DNA from: Pseudoalteromonas sp. Scap06
GTDB taxonomy: Bacteria > Pseudomonadota > Gammaproteobacteria > Enterobacterales > Alteromonadaceae
Assembly: GCF_013394165.1 (NCBI RefSeq)
Contig: NZ_CP041330.1
Span: 930,001 to 994,000, forward strand
Reading direction: 5' to 3'
Length of the DNA: 64,000 bases
Under the pieces are notes generated by a model. That model searched no databases. It had not been told where the DNA came from and saw only the letters and a list, made by a program, of their open reading frames with translations. Each line of letters begins with the position of its first letter. Positions within the stretch are counted from its first letter, which is position 1. Of this stretch, positions 17,901 to 28,344 are shown one piece after another. A program made the position numbers and the translations under genes.

Positions 17901-18809
17901 TTAAAAACTAGCCGCTTGCTCTATAACAATGCCATGGCGCTTTGCTAGGCGCTGATGATCTCTGTCATAGCCTCCACCAATCACAGTGGCAACAGGAGTA
18001 TTATTTGCAAGGCAGCGTTTAAGCACTAAGTGATCGCGCTTTTCTATCCCTTGCCAACTAATATCCAGTTTGCCTAAGCCATCCTCTTGCCAAATATCAA
18101 CGCCAGCATCGTATAAAACAAGATCCGGGTTAAGCTCGTTTAATAAAAATTGCAGTGTATCGTCAACAATACCTAAATATTCAGCGTCTTGCATATTATT
18201 AGCTAAACCAATATCTAAATCGCTAGGGGACTTTCTAAATGGGAAGTTTTTTTCACAGTGTATTGAACAGGTAAACGCATATGGTTGATGAGCCAGCATA
18301 GCTGCGGTGCCATCGCCTTGGTGAACATCTAAATCAAAAATCAGTACGTTGGTAACTTCCCGGTTTTGAATTAACGTTTGTGCGGTAAAAGCTAAATCGT
18401 TAACCATACAAAAACCCGAGCCAAAATCACTGTGGGCATGATGAGTGCCGCCTGCTAAGTGGCACGCAAGTCCAGTTTCAAGTGCTAAACGCGCGGTTTG
18501 CAGTGTTCCCAACGGAGCGGTAAATGTGCGGTTCATTAGTGCTTGTGACCAAGGCAAGCCAATACGGCGCATGGCTTTTTCATCTAGGCGGTTATGCCAT
18601 AAATCGTGAATGTAGTTTTCACAATGTACTATTTCTAGCTCTTCTACACTACCATGTGGTGGTTCTGTGATATTACTGCCAGCAAGTCCAAGGGTTTTAA
18701 CATGCTGGTGTAGCTGAGCAAATTTACTCATTACAAAGCGATGCTTGGGATCAAAACTAAACGAGTAGTTAGGATGATAAACTAAAGGTAGATTGGGGTT
18801 CAAACTCAT
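17901..18809 (-). CDS. histone-deacetylase-family hydrolase
   Basis: Zn-dependent deacetylase-type enzyme (302 aa). Active-site blocks are visible: GGTHHAHSDFGSGFC (catalytic His pair), DLDVHQGDGT (Zn-binding Asp and His), YDAGVDIW (second Zn Asp) and the glycine-rich VIGGGYD near the end. Bacterial members act on acetylpolyamines, acetylated proteins or acetoin-pathway targets; the substrate here is unknown. Its stop codon lies directly against that of the convergent AraC gene, with no visible terminator. Confidence 0.9.
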   Translation of the reverse strand: MSLNPNLPLVYHPNYSFSFDPKHRFVMSKFAQLHQHVKTLGLAGSNITEPPHGSVEELEIVHCENYIHDLWHNRLDEKAMRRIGLPWSQALMNRTFTAPLGTLQTARLALETGLACHLAGGTHHAHSDFGSGFCMVNDLAFTAQTLIQNREVTNVLIFDLDVHQGDGTAAMLAHQPYAFTCSIHCEKNFPFRKSPSDLDIGLANNMQDAEYLGIVDDTLQFLLNELNPDLVLYDAGVDIWQEDGLGKLDISWQGIEKRDHLVLKRCLANNTPVATVIGGGYDRDHQRLAKRHGIVIEQAASF

Positions 18810-18866
18810 ATCTGCGTCGTTTAATTATTTTTGGTTATGGTAATCAACTTCACGCAGTGCGTCTAT

Positions 18867-19229
18867 TTATGTTTGGTGAATAAGCGTTTCAAGCTCGCGG
18901 TGTAATAATGTTTCATCGGCAAGGTTTAGCTCAACTAAACGCTTTAAATGCGTGATACTGTCTATATCAATACTGTGGCATTTAAGACCAATATGATTTT
19001 CTTCTATGTGACGAATAACCACCGGCATTTTTATTTCAATATCGCTTTGTGGCAAAGTAAAACGTAGTACTGCTTCGTCATTTTTGTTCCCAGTAAATGT
19101 ATCGCTTTTAGTAATAAGCGCACCATGTAAAGAGATATCTAATAGAGTGCATTCATACTGGCTGCTAGCCATAACTAATTGCGCTGCAGTAGAGAACATA
19201 ATACGAGAAAATTGCCGACGGTTTTGCAT
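18867..19229 (-). CDS. PilZ-domain protein (cyclic-di-GMP effector)
   Basis: Single-domain protein of 120 aa. The c-di-GMP-binding residues are present: RRQFSR near the N-terminus (RxxxR) and LDISLHGA (D/NxSxxG) about 25 residues later. Strands VVIRHIEENHIGLK complete the barrel and a helical tail follows. The partner is unknown. It stands alone on the minus strand near a GGDEF-fold protein. Confidence 0.88.
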   Translation of the reverse strand: MQNRRQFSRIMFSTAAQLVMASSQYECTLLDISLHGALITKSDTFTGNKNDEAVLRFTLPQSDIEIKMPVVIRHIEENHIGLKCHSIDIDSITHLKRLVELNLADETLLHRELETLIHQT

Positions 19230-19316
19230 AATAATCTTATAAAGCTGTTATTTATAATAAGCATAGCTGGTAATGCCCAACACGCCAATTTGCTTAAAGA
19301 TAAAAATAGCTCGTAT

Positions 19317-19347
19317 AAAAAAGCCCCGCATTAAATGCAGGGCTTTT
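19317..19347 (-). terminator. terminator of ettA
   Basis: Stem AAAAGCCCCGCAT / ATGCAGGGCTTTT (one mismatch) with a TAA loop. On the minus strand it ends in a run of six T, 20 bp after the ettA stop. Confidence 0.9.
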
Positions 19348-19366
19348 AACTTATTCACTGTGGCTG

Positions 19367-21040
19367 TTAGCCAATTTTTTTATACTTTATGCGCTTAGGC
19401 TGTGCAGCTTCTGCTCCAAGAGTCTTTTTAAGCCACTCTTCGTATTCAGTGTAGTTACCATCAAAGAAGTTAATTTGGCCTTCGTCGCGGTAATCTAAAA
19501 TGTGTGTAGCAATACGGTCAAGGAACCAACGGTCATGCGATATACACATTACACAACCTGGGAATTCTAAAATAGCATTCTCAAGAGCACGTAATGTTTC
19601 AACGTCCAAGTCATTAGTTGGCTCATCCAGAAGCACTACGTTGCCGCCTGCTTTTAACAGTTTAGCTAGGTGTAAACGGTTGCGCTCACCACCAGATAAG
19701 TCTTTAACAAACTTTTGCTGATCGTTGCCTTTAAAGTTAAAACGGCTAACGTAAGCACGGCTTGGGAACTCAAAGTTACCAATTTTTAGTACATCTTGGC
19801 CGTCAGAGATTTCTTGGAATACTGTTTTGCTTTCGTCCATGTTGCCACGGAACTGATCAACTGTTGCCAGTTCCACTGTTTCACCAATGCTGATATTACC
19901 GCTATCTGGCTGTTCTTCACCGCTTAACATTTTAAATAGCGTTGATTTACCTGCACCATTGGCACCAATAATACCCACAATAGCGCCCTTAGGCATGCTA
20001 AAGCTTAAGTCATCAATTAAAACGCGGTCGCCAAAGCTTTTATGTAAGTTGTTTACTTCTAATACTTGGTCACCTAAACGAGGCCCAGGTGGAATAAATA
20101 ATTCGTTGGTTTCGTTACGTTTTTGGTAATCAGACTGTTGTAGCTCGCTAAACTGCGCCATACGTGCTTTTGACTTAGCTTGACGACCTTTAGGGTTTGA
20201 ACGCACCCACTCAAGTTCTTGTGCAATTGATTTTTGACGTGCTTTTTCAGATTTTTGCTCTTGTTGTAAGCGGGCATCTTTTTGCTCAAGCCAAGAAGAG
20301 TAGTTACCTTCCCACGGAATACCTTCACCACGGTCAAGCTCTAAAATCCAACCTGCTACATTATCAAGGAAGTAACGGTCATGCGTTACTGCCACAACAG
20401 TGCCTTCGTAGTCATGTAAGAAGCGCTCTAACCATGCAACCGACTCAGCATCTAAGTGGTTAGTTGGTTCATCGAGAATCAGCATGTCTGGTTTTTCAAG
20501 TAACAAACGACAAATAGCAACACGACGGCGCTCACCACCCGATAGGTGCTCAATTTTAGCATCCCACTCAGGTAAACGAAGTGCATCGGCAGCACGCTCT
20601 AAAACGTTATCGATATTATGACCATCGTGGGCTTGAATAACCGCTTCTAATTCACCTTGCTCTTTAGCCAGTGCGTCAAAGTCAGCACCTTCCATTGCGT
20701 ATTCGTTATACACTTCGTCAAGGCGGTTAAGGGCATGTTTTACTTCACCTACAGCTTCTTCAACAATTTCACGAACTGTTTTGCTTTCGTCTAAAACAGG
20801 CTCTTGCGGTAAGTAACCAATTTTAGTGCCTGGTTGAGGGCGAGCTTCACCTTCAAACTCTTCATCAACACCCGCCATAATGCGAAGTAGTGATGATTTA
20901 CCAGAACCATTTAAACCTAGCACACCAATTTTTGCGCCTGGGAAAAAATGCAACGAAATATCTTTTAAGATAGTGCGTTTTGGTGGCACAACCTTAGATA
21001 CTCGACTCATCGAGAATATAAACTTATCAGGTAAAACCAT
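19367..21040 (-). CDS. ettA: energy-dependent translational throttle protein EttA (ABC-F)
   Basis: Ribosome-associated ABC-F ATPase that gates translation according to the ATP/ADP ratio. Two ABC domains are visible: Walker A GLNGSGKSS with signature LSGGERRR, and Walker A GANGAGKST with signature LSGGERNR. The EttA arm insertion (~95-140) lies in the first domain, and an inter-domain linker runs around 240-310. Length is 557 aa, like E. coli EttA (555). The ATG was chosen over a TTG five codons upstream because GAAGG lies eight bases before it and the protein then starts like known EttA. Confidence 0.96.
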   Translation of the reverse strand: MVLPDKFIFSMSRVSKVVPPKRTILKDISLHFFPGAKIGVLGLNGSGKSSLLRIMAGVDEEFEGEARPQPGTKIGYLPQEPVLDESKTVREIVEEAVGEVKHALNRLDEVYNEYAMEGADFDALAKEQGELEAVIQAHDGHNIDNVLERAADALRLPEWDAKIEHLSGGERRRVAICRLLLEKPDMLILDEPTNHLDAESVAWLERFLHDYEGTVVAVTHDRYFLDNVAGWILELDRGEGIPWEGNYSSWLEQKDARLQQEQKSEKARQKSIAQELEWVRSNPKGRQAKSKARMAQFSELQQSDYQKRNETNELFIPPGPRLGDQVLEVNNLHKSFGDRVLIDDLSFSMPKGAIVGIIGANGAGKSTLFKMLSGEEQPDSGNISIGETVELATVDQFRGNMDESKTVFQEISDGQDVLKIGNFEFPSRAYVSRFNFKGNDQQKFVKDLSGGERNRLHLAKLLKAGGNVVLLDEPTNDLDVETLRALENAILEFPGCVMCISHDRWFLDRIATHILDYRDEGQINFFDGNYTEYEEWLKKTLGAEAAQPKRIKYKKIG

Positions 21041-21417
21041 GGAAGAAGCCTTCAAATAATAATAAAAATTTCAATGCTGTATTGTAGTGGCTCACAGGTG
21101 AAACAGTCAACGAATGGCGTAGCTTTTCAAAAATAAGTAGGCTGTAAGAAAGTGTAGTAAATTGTTTTATATTGTATTGATCAATTGTATGGGTATTTAA
21201 ATAACTGCATAGTGTTAACAGTTGTTTAGAAGAAAAATATAATGAATAAGTTTAAGTCTAACTTGATTTGCGTTTTCTTAAAAGCGCACATCTTAATTTT
21301 AGAGCTGTAATTTGGTTTCACTTTTGTCGTAACACAACTTGAATTTTTATATTGAGCGTTTAGGCGTTTATAAAAGGTATTTAAAACATCACCAGATACT
21401 AAACTAAAGGAATAATT
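21041..21417. other. divergent intergenic region between ettA and the barrel protein gene
   Basis: About 375 bp, AT-rich, without ORF or structured RNA that I recognise. It must hold the ettA promoter (minus) and the promoter of the outer-membrane protein gene (plus). No operator stands out. Confidence 0.4.
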
Positions 21418-22068
21418 ATGAAATTAAAATGGCTTGTATCCCTAAGCGCAATAATTTTGGGAGGGTACTCAGTTGCGAGTAACGCTGAGATAATGCGAGT
21501 GAATGGACCTTATCAAGGGTTCGGCTTAGGCTCTACCGAATTCGATGTTTATGAAGGGGATAGCCTGCAGTTTACAACGTTTTATACTCAAGTAGGTTAT
21601 CAGTTTTCACCATATTTTGCACTAGAAGGGCGTTTGGGTATTGGTTTAAATGAGGAGCCAACGCCATTAAATGGGGATGTTTATACTCAAGAACCATTGA
21701 CAGGAAAAATTACTTCCGAACCTGTACATACTCAAGTTGGTTCCGGCTTACAATTACAAACAAGCATATTTTTAAAAGCTAATTACCCAGTTTCTTCCCG
21801 AGTTGGTGTATTTTTATTTGCGGGATACGCTAGAAATAAGTTGAGCTATAACGATGACTACAGCCGTTTTGCAAAAGAAGTTATTGGCTCAAACACAAAT
21901 CAGTTTCTCATTACAGAGGAAAATTACGATAAGGATGGCAAAACATTTGGGGCGGGGGTTGATTACATGTTAAGCCAACGCTGGCAGGCAATTGCAGAAT
22001 ACCAGTATTTTGATGCAATTCAAGGTAATATCTATGCTCTTAACTTTTCTATAAATTATCGTTTTTAA
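21418..22068 (+). CDS. outer-membrane beta-barrel protein (OmpA-like/OMP_b-brl type)
   Basis: Protein of 216 aa with a Sec signal peptide (about 1-23, ending NAEIM). Alternating strands follow, such as FYTQVGYQFSPYFALEGRLG, AGYARNKLSY and WQAIAEYQYF, ending in the barrel-terminal INYRF. This predicts an eight-stranded barrel like OmpX/OmpW relatives; no peptidoglycan-binding domain is attached. Ligand and role are unknown. AAAGGA lies before the start. Confidence 0.8.
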   Translation: MKLKWLVSLSAIILGGYSVASNAEIMRVNGPYQGFGLGSTEFDVYEGDSLQFTTFYTQVGYQFSPYFALEGRLGIGLNEEPTPLNGDVYTQEPLTGKITSEPVHTQVGSGLQLQTSIFLKANYPVSSRVGVFLFAGYARNKLSYNDDYSRFAKEVIGSNTNQFLITEENYDKDGKTFGAGVDYMLSQRWQAIAEYQYFDAIQGNIYALNFSINYRF

Positions 22069-22168
22069 AACCGCATGCGCTACTGACTCTGGTAGCGCAA
22101 CTCAAAAAATATTACTTAATAATTCTAAGTGCTTCTATAAATTTCGTTTACTATCCTAAATTTCATTT

Positions 22169-22217
22169 AGACATCCATACATCTAGAGGTTGATATTTTT
22201 GGCATTCTGTTCATAAT
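22169..22217 (+). promoter_or_regulatory. metA promoter with MetJ-like boxes
   Basis: Tandem 8-mers AGACATCC, ATACATCT and AGAGGTTG (22169-22192) resemble the MetJ box AGACGTCT in 6, 6 and about 4 positions. They run directly into a promoter-like TTGATA, 16 bp, CATAAT (22190-22217). A repressor bound here would cover the -35. Methionine/SAM repression of metA-metH is therefore likely. Confidence 0.6.
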
Positions 22218-22261
22218 GAGAGCGTATTAACTCTCGGTTTTTATGAGCAGGAGCTTTAAGA

Positions 22262-23209
22262 ATGCCAATTACAGTAGAAGACGAATTGCCAGCTATTGCA
22301 CGTTTACGTCATGAAAACGTGTTTGTAATGCCAAAAACGCGTGCAAAAACCCAAGAAATACGCCCTATGCGTTTGGCTATTCTTAATCTGATGCCTAATA
22401 AAGTAGAAACCGAAGTACAGTTTATTCGCTTGTTGGCTAACTCTCCGCTGCAAGTAAATGTTGAGCTATTGCGCCTTGATACGCACCGCAGTAGTAGCAA
22501 CTCAGAGCAACACTTAGATACTTTTTATCGTTATTTCTCAGAAGTAAAAAACAACAACTACGATGCACTGTTAATTACCGGTGCACCGCTCGCACATCTA
22601 GAGTATGAAGAAGTAGCGTATTGGGAAGAGCTCAAAGTAATTATTGATTGGGCCGAGCAACATGTAACTTCTACCTTGTTTTCGTGCTGGGCTGCCCACG
22701 CGGCCTTATACCACCGTTATAATTTAAAGCGCGATTTAAAAGACAATAAACTCTGCGGGGTGTTTACCCATCAATGTTACTTTGCCCATGGTGCACTTAC
22801 CCGCGGCTTTGACGATACCTTTTTAGTACCCCACTCACGCTATGGCCACATAGATATTAATAAAATAAACGCCTGTGAAGAGCTGGTGGTATTAGCGGGC
22901 TCTGAACGAGTAGGGGCGTATTTGCTTAAAAATAAATCGGGCAGCCAAGTGTTTATTACCGGCCACCCCGAATACGATGCCGACAGTTTAAAAGCCGAAT
23001 ATGAGCGCGATTTACAAAAAAGTCCCGATGCGCCAAAGCCTGAAAACTATTTTCCTGATGACGATGCCAGCAAACAACCGTCTAAAACATGGCAAAGCCA
23101 CGCGTTTTTACTGTTTTCAAACTGGTTAAATTATTACGTTTACCAAACCACACCCTATGATATTAACTTAGTTAGCCAAGACGTAAGGACTAACAACTAT
23201 GCCGAATAA
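22262..23209 (+). CDS. metA: homoserine O-acyltransferase MetA
   Basis: Activates homoserine by O-succinylation (some MetA proteins use acetyl-CoA) at the first step of methionine synthesis. The 315-aa protein has the standard N-terminus [12 protein letters not shown], the catalytic Cys in [12 protein letters not shown], the ITGHPEYD His/Glu segment and the conserved PHSRYG. A GAGC/AGGAG region lies upstream. The last 11 bp overlap the next gene, so translation is coupled to the methionine synthase genes. Confidence 0.96.
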   Translation: MPITVEDELPAIARLRHENVFVMPKTRAKTQEIRPMRLAILNLMPNKVETEVQFIRLLANSPLQVNVELLRLDTHRSSSNSEQHLDTFYRYFSEVKNNNYDALLITGAPLAHLEYEEVAYWEELKVIIDWAEQHVTSTLFSCWAAHAALYHRYNLKRDLKDNKLCGVFTHQCYFAHGALTRGFDDTFLVPHSRYGHIDINKINACEELVVLAGSERVGAYLLKNKSGSQVFITGHPEYDADSLKAEYERDLQKSPDAPKPENYFPDDDASKQPSKTWQSHAFLLFSNWLNYYVYQTTPYDINLVSQDVRTNNYAE

Positions 23210-24269
23210 TCCTCAAAACAATAAGCATGAACAGCTAAGCGCTGCGCTCAAACAGCGTATTTTAATTTTAGATGGTGCAATGGGAACCATGATCCAAGCG
23301 CATAAGCTTGAAGAGCAAGACTACCGTGGTGAACGTTTTAAAGATTGGCACGTGCTTATTAAAGGTAATAACGATTTATTAAGCCTAACCAAGCCTGAAA
23401 TAATTACTGATATACACCGCAGCTTTTTAGCCGCCGGTGCCGATATTATCGAAACCAACACCTTTAACTCGACCACTATTTCGATGGAAGATTACGACAT
23501 GGCGAGCATAAGCCGTGAAGTTAATTTAGAGTCAGCTAAGTTAGCCCGTACTGTATGTGATGAATTTAGCGCTAAAACCCCAGAAAAACCGCGCTATGTA
23601 GCGGGTGTGTTAGGGCCAACATCTAAAACCTGTTCGTTATCGCCGGATGTAAACGACCCTGGCTATCGTAATATCACCTTTGATAAGTTAGTGACTGCGT
23701 ATGTGGAGTCTACTCTTGCATTAATGGAAGGCGGCGCTGATTTAATACTTATCGAAACCATATTTGACACCCTAAATGCAAAAGCCGCCTCATTCGCGGT
23801 AGAAGAGGCGTTTGAACAAGCAGGGCGTACATTACCAGTGATGATATCAGGCACTATCACCGACGCCTCAGGCCGCACGCTTTCAGGGCAAACCACCGAA
23901 GCATTTTATAACTCTATTCGCCATATTAAGCCGCTTTCAATTGGCTTAAATTGCGCTCTTGGGCCAGATTTACTGCGCCAATACGTTGAAGAGCTATCAC
24001 GCGTGTGCGAAACCTTTGTCTCTGTTCACCCTAATGCGGGCTTACCTAATGAGTTTGGAGAATACGATTTAGAAGCAGATGACATGGCAAAAGAGATTAT
24101 AGATTGGGGTAAATCGGGCTTTATTAATATTGTTGGCGGTTGCTGCGGCACTACGCCTGCGCACATTCGTGCCTTTGCCAAAGGGCTTGAAGGCGCAGCA
24201 CCACGAAAATTACCAGAGCTTGAAGTGCGCATGCGTCTGTCAGGCCTAGAAGCCTGTAACTTAAATTAA
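23199..24269 (+). CDS. metH: methionine synthase, homocysteine-binding half (split MetH)
   Basis: This 356-aa protein equals the first domain of cobalamin-dependent methionine synthase. Seen: DGAMGTMIQ at the N-terminus, GLNCALGP with the first zinc Cys near residue 250, and [11 protein letters not shown] with the Cys pair near 315. It ends, where the linker to the pterin domain would begin, with a TAA. After ten bases, which include a new GGAG, a second ORF continues with the remaining domains. A strong ribosome-binding site and lack of frame overlap argue for a real two-gene enzyme rather than a sequencing frameshift. Confidence 0.93.
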   Translation: MPNNPQNNKHEQLSAALKQRILILDGAMGTMIQAHKLEEQDYRGERFKDWHVLIKGNNDLLSLTKPEIITDIHRSFLAAGADIIETNTFNSTTISMEDYDMASISREVNLESAKLARTVCDEFSAKTPEKPRYVAGVLGPTSKTCSLSPDVNDPGYRNITFDKLVTAYVESTLALMEGGADLILIETIFDTLNAKAASFAVEEAFEQAGRTLPVMISGTITDASGRTLSGQTTEAFYNSIRHIKPLSIGLNCALGPDLLRQYVEELSRVCETFVSVHPNAGLPNEFGEYDLEADDMAKEIIDWGKSGFINIVGGCCGTTPAHIRAFAKGLEGAAPRKLPELEVRMRLSGLEACNLN

Positions 24270-24279
24270 GGAGCCGCCA

Positions 24280-26910
24280 ATGACCCAACAAATTGCAGTA
24301 TTTACCAATGTCGGCGAGCGTACTAACGTAACTGGCTCGGCCATGTTTAAACGTTTGATCATGGAAGAAGACTACGAGACCGCCCTTAATGTGGCCCGCG
24401 AACAAGTAGAAAATGGCGCCCAGGTTATTGATATCAACATGGACGAAGCCATGCTGGACTCAAAAGCGGCCATGGTGAAGTTTTTAAACTTAATTGCCTC
24501 AGAGCCTGATATTTCTAAAGTACCTATTATGGTCGACTCCTCAAAGTGGGAAGTCATCGAAGCAGGCTTAAAGTGTATTCAAGGCAAGGCCATTGTTAAC
24601 TCCATTTCACTTAAAGAGGGTGAAGAGCCGTTTATTCGCCAAGCTAAAATTATAAAACGCTTTGGCGCCGCCGCTGTTGTGATGGCGTTTGATACCGACG
24701 GCCAAGCCGATACCGCCGATCGTAAGTTTGAAATTTGTGAGCGCAGCTACCGTATTTTGGTTGACGAAATTGGTTTTCCGCCAGAAGACATTATATTCGA
24801 CCCCAACATATTTGCCGTTGCCACCGGCATAGAAGAGCACGACAATTACGCCGTAGAATTTATTGAAGGCACCCGCCGTATTAAGCAAAATTTACCGCAC
24901 TGTAAAGTGTCGGGTGGGGTGTCAAACGTATCGTTCTCGTTTAGAGGTAATAACCCAGTACGTGAAGCGATTCACTCGGTATTTTTATACCATGCGATAA
25001 AAGCGGGTATGGATATGGGCATAGTAAACGCAGGGCAACTTGCGGTTTACGACGACATCCCCGAAGAACTTCGTAAAGCCGTAGAAGACGTAATTCTTAA
25101 CACCGACCCAGGTGCAGGTGAGCGCCTTGTTGAACTTGCACCTAAATATTCAGGCATGGCGCAAGCTGAGCGCGTAGAAGATTTAGAATGGCGCACTTGG
25201 TCGGTTGAAAAACGCCTAGAGCATGCCCTAGTAAAAGGCATAACCACCTTTATAGATGAAGACACAGAAGAGTGCCGTGCTGGCGCAGATAAACCTATTC
25301 ACGTCATTGAAGGGCCACTTATGGACGGCATGAACGTGGTTGGGGATTTATTTGGCGCGGGTAAAATGTTTTTACCCCAAGTGGTTAAGTCGGCTCGGGT
25401 AATGAAACGCGCGGTCGCTTACCTTGACCCATTCATTGAAGCCGAAAAAGAAGAGGGCGCGACCAACGGTAAAATTGTTATGGCTACCGTAAAAGGTGAC
25501 GTGCACGATATAGGTAAAAACATTGTAGGCGTAGTACTGCAATGTAATAACTACGAAGTAATCGACTTAGGCGTAATGGTACCTGCCGATAAAATACTGC
25601 AAACAGCAATTGACGAAAAAGCCGATATTATAGGCCTTTCGGGCTTAATTACCCCATCGCTTGATGAAATGGTACATGTTGCCAAAGAAATGAAGCGTCG
25701 TGGCTTTGAGCTGCCGCTAATGATTGGCGGGGCAACCACCTCAAAAGCGCATACCGCAGTAAAAATAGAGCCGCAGTACGACAAAGGCGTGGTGTATGTA
25801 AATAATGCCAGCCGCGCCGTGGGTGTGGTGTCTAATTTATTATCAAAAGAGCATAAAGCAGAGTTTTTAGCTAAAACCAGCGCCGAGTACGACAAAGTAC
25901 GCGAACAACAAGCACGCAAAAAGCCGCGCTCAAAACCAGTTACCATACAGCGCGCCCGCGATAATGCTGCAAAACTCGATTGGGATAACTATACGCCACC
26001 CGTGCCTAAAAAGCTGGGCGTGACTGAGTTTAAAAATGTATCAATCGCGACTTTACGCAAATACATAGACTGGACGCCGTACTTTATGACCTGGTCAATC
26101 GCCGGTAAATATCCGCGCATAATAACCGACGAAGTAGTGGGCGAACAAGCACAAAGTCTATTTAAAGACGCCAACGATATGCTCGATGAGCTTGAAAAGT
26201 CAGGCACTTTGCAACCATTAGGTGTTATTGGTTTATTCCCAGCAAACCGTGTGGGCGATGATATAGAAATTTACACCGACGAAACCCGCAAAGAGCTATT
26301 AACTACCTCATGTCATTTACGCCAGCAAACCGAAAAGACCGACTTTGCTAACTACTGCCTAGCCGATTACATTGCGCCAAAAGGCACACCCGATTACTTT
26401 GGTGCGTTTGCGGTAACAGGCGGTTTAGAAGAAGACGACCTCGCCAATGCGTTCGATGCCAAGCAAGATGACTATAATAAAATAATGGTAAAAGCGGTTG
26501 CTGATAGGCTTGCCGAGGCCTTTGCTGAATACTTGCACGAGCAGGTGCGTAAAGAGTATTGGGGTTATGCACCGGATGAAAACCTAGGTAACGATGAGCT
26601 AATACGCGAAAACTACCAAGGTATTCGCCCAGCGCCTGGTTACCCAGCGTGCCCTGAGCACACCGAGAAAAAGAAAATTTGGCAACTACTCGATACTGAA
26701 AAACGCATTGGTATGCAGCTCACCAGCTCGTACGCCATGTGGCCAGGTGCTGCGGTGTCGGGTTGGTACTTCTCACACCCACAAGCGAAATACTACGCTG
26801 TAGCGGCTGTGCAAAAGGATCAGGTAGAAGACTACGCTAAGCGAACTAATATGACGATCGCAGAGGCTGAAAGGTGGTTATCGCCTAACTTGGGGTATGA
26901 GCCAGAGTAA
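24280..26910 (+). CDS. metH: methionine synthase, folate/B12/reactivation part (split MetH)
   Basis: This 876-aa protein carries the other three MetH modules. The pterin-binding domain begins [13 protein letters not shown]. The cobalamin cap and Rossmann domain have [10 protein letters not shown] (His ligand of B12), [11 protein letters not shown] and [15 protein letters not shown] around residues 400-500. The C-terminal SAM-dependent reactivation domain shows [12 protein letters not shown]. Together with the upstream gene it should transfer the methyl group from methyltetrahydrofolate to homocysteine. Last gene of the metA unit. Confidence 0.95.
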   Translation: MTQQIAVFTNVGERTNVTGSAMFKRLIMEEDYETALNVAREQVENGAQVIDINMDEAMLDSKAAMVKFLNLIASEPDISKVPIMVDSSKWEVIEAGLKCIQGKAIVNSISLKEGEEPFIRQAKIIKRFGAAAVVMAFDTDGQADTADRKFEICERSYRILVDEIGFPPEDIIFDPNIFAVATGIEEHDNYAVEFIEGTRRIKQNLPHCKVSGGVSNVSFSFRGNNPVREAIHSVFLYHAIKAGMDMGIVNAGQLAVYDDIPEELRKAVEDVILNTDPGAGERLVELAPKYSGMAQAERVEDLEWRTWSVEKRLEHALVKGITTFIDEDTEECRAGADKPIHVIEGPLMDGMNVVGDLFGAGKMFLPQVVKSARVMKRAVAYLDPFIEAEKEEGATNGKIVMATVKGDVHDIGKNIVGVVLQCNNYEVIDLGVMVPADKILQTAIDEKADIIGLSGLITPSLDEMVHVAKEMKRRGFELPLMIGGATTSKAHTAVKIEPQYDKGVVYVNNASRAVGVVSNLLSKEHKAEFLAKTSAEYDKVREQQARKKPRSKPVTIQRARDNAAKLDWDNYTPPVPKKLGVTEFKNVSIATLRKYIDWTPYFMTWSIAGKYPRIITDEVVGEQAQSLFKDANDMLDELEKSGTLQPLGVIGLFPANRVGDDIEIYTDETRKELLTTSCHLRQQTEKTDFANYCLADYIAPKGTPDYFGAFAVTGGLEEDDLANAFDAKQDDYNKIMVKAVADRLAEAFAEYLHEQVRKEYWGYAPDENLGNDELIRENYQGIRPAPGYPACPEHTEKKKIWQLLDTEKRIGMQLTSSYAMWPGAAVSGWYFSHPQAKYYAVAAVQKDQVEDYAKRTNMTIAEAERWLSPNLGYEPE

Positions 26911-26969
26911 AAGAGCAGCGGTCAAAAGTTGAAGCGGTCAGTTTTTAGCTGTCAGCTATCAGTAAAACA

Positions 26970-26997
26970 AAAACGAGCCGATTTAGGCTCGTTTTTT
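26970..26997 (+). terminator. terminator of the metA-metH unit
   Basis: Stem AAAACGAGCC / GGCTCGTTTT with a six-base loop and six T. It also faces the convergent membrane protein gene. Confidence 0.9.
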
Positions 26998-27017
26998 AAA
27001 TTACACATAAAAAATCT

Positions 27018-27566
27018 TTAAGGGTTATTGGCGAGTAGCTCATCTACTTTTTTTATAACATCTTCTGGTGTTGGTTCTGTCGTTTGTTGTTTTAACCAAT
27101 CTGTTATTTCTTCGCTGACTCTGTAACCTTTTTCAATGCAGTAGTGTTGAGAGGTAACCCAAATATCTGCCCTCCTAGAAGTGCTATACGAATTACAAAC
27201 CGTATAGCCTTCACTTTTAATTTTACTTTCAATAAAGTAAGTATAAGTAGGAACTGAAATTAATAGTAAAATTAAAGTAATCCCACAGAGCTTATACCAT
27301 TTAATTAGAAGCTCTGGTTTTATTTCAATATTTCTTACTTTTAAGAATATCATTCGAGTAAGCATTGCAAATGCTGGCGTATATAAAATTAAACACGCAC
27401 TAAAACTTTTCTCATTAAAAATCAGCGGGTGCTTATTTAACGCCTCAAAGACAAATACTAATTCATTATATGACGCAATCGGTAAAACTATGGTGATGAT
27501 AAAGAATAAAACAAATAAAAATACACTCTTTATATTTTCACTTAACGTTATTCTTTCGTGTTTCAT
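27018..27566 (-). CDS. DUF1240-like membrane protein
   Basis: Protein of 182 aa with three predicted membrane helices (about 14-37, 57-80 and 92-112) and a soluble C-terminal part. That part contains CNSYSTSRRADIWVTSQHYC, which resembles what I remember of the DUF1240 family of small membrane proteins of unknown function. The ATG was chosen because AAAGGGAA lies before it; another start seven codons upstream lacks one. Low GC, like the rest of this accessory stretch. Confidence 0.65.
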   Translation of the reverse strand: MKHERITLSENIKSVFLFVLFFIITIVLPIASYNELVFVFEALNKHPLIFNEKSFSACLILYTPAFAMLTRMIFLKVRNIEIKPELLIKWYKLCGITLILLLISVPTYTYFIESKIKSEGYTVCNSYSTSRRADIWVTSQHYCIEKGYRVSEEITDWLKQQTTEPTPEDVIKKVDELLANNP

Positions 27567-27911
27567 TAAATTCCCTTTAATCAACATTTAAATAAGGCAT
27601 ACAATTAAATTACGATTAAACTTTATACGGTTTTCGTCATATGCATTATTAGCAATTCTTAGACTAGCTATAATTTTTTAGTTATCCTATTGGTATAAAT
27701 TAAACACATAGCTGTTCCTCTAACAAGAGTGCCTACAAGAATAAATAAACTAGACTCCACTTTAAGTCTTTCACTGTGAAAAACGAAGTAGCAGGCTTTG
27801 TTTAGGTTAAAAAAGTAAGGTGTCTTATGTCAATTTTACAAAAGCATAAAGCAGGTTTAGTTCATATAAAAATATTATCATCGTATCAATTTTTAAGAGT
27901 AGAAAAACTAA
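27567..27911. other. AT-rich intergenic region
   Basis: About 345 bp between divergent genes. It contains a possible 35-codon ORF (27827-27934, AAGGTG before its ATG) that runs into the next gene. Nothing else is recognisable; I do not call the short ORF a gene. Confidence 0.35.
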
Positions 27912-28277
27912 ATGCAAGGATCGCGGACTATTAAAACTTATGAAGTTAGCTTCTTAAAACGTACTTTAAATTTAGTTTTACTATTTACCCATATAATTTT
28001 TTTATTTGCAGTAGCTGCCATAGCATTCGATCGTGAGAGTTTTGAGGCGATAAGTAACGCAAGATATGGCAATAGCGCTCCCTTAATGCAATCTAAATTA
28101 GCAGATATATTTGTATCCTCTTGGTTTGCTTATTTGTGCTTAGCTTTGATCCCCATAACTTTAATAAAAGAGCGCTTTATGAAAAGCTATAACGTTCGAA
28201 TTTATTCAAATGTACTAGCTTCGTTTATATGCGGATTAATAATCTATATATTCATTAATAAACTGTATAGTTTATAA
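27912..28277 (+). CDS. small predicted membrane protein, unknown
   Basis: A 121-aa protein with three likely membrane helices (about 18-40, 70-88 and 98-118) and a short polar loop. No family recognised. No good ribosome-binding site precedes the ATG. A 35-codon ORF upstream overlaps the start and could couple translation. Base composition is AT-rich like its neighbours. Confidence 0.5.
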   Translation: MQGSRTIKTYEVSFLKRTLNLVLLFTHIIFLFAVAAIAFDRESFEAISNARYGNSAPLMQSKLADIFVSSWFAYLCLALIPITLIKERFMKSYNVRIYSNVLASFICGLIIYIFINKLYSL

Positions 28278-28344
28278 GGTTTATTTAATGTGACTTTTAG
28301 CTTCTTTAATCGGAAATTTATAACTTAAAAGGAAAAAATATCTA

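Noticed and set aside
20197..20463. Open frame opposite ettA
   Set aside because: Lies wholly within the intact ettA gene, no start signal, no recognisable domain.
23199..24280. Split metH as a pseudogene or sequencing error
   Set aside because: The break falls at a domain boundary, both parts carry complete motifs, and the second ORF has its own ribosome-binding site, so a functional two-gene enzyme is more likely.
25551..25946. 131-codon open frame antisense to metH
   Set aside because: Shadow frame within a highly conserved enzyme gene; composition reflects reversed coding bias.
27827..27934. 35-codon ORF with AAGGTG before its ATG, overlapping the next small membrane protein gene
   Set aside because: Too short and without recognisable features; chance occurrence in AT-rich DNA cannot be excluded. 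Mentioned only as a possible leader for translational coupling.
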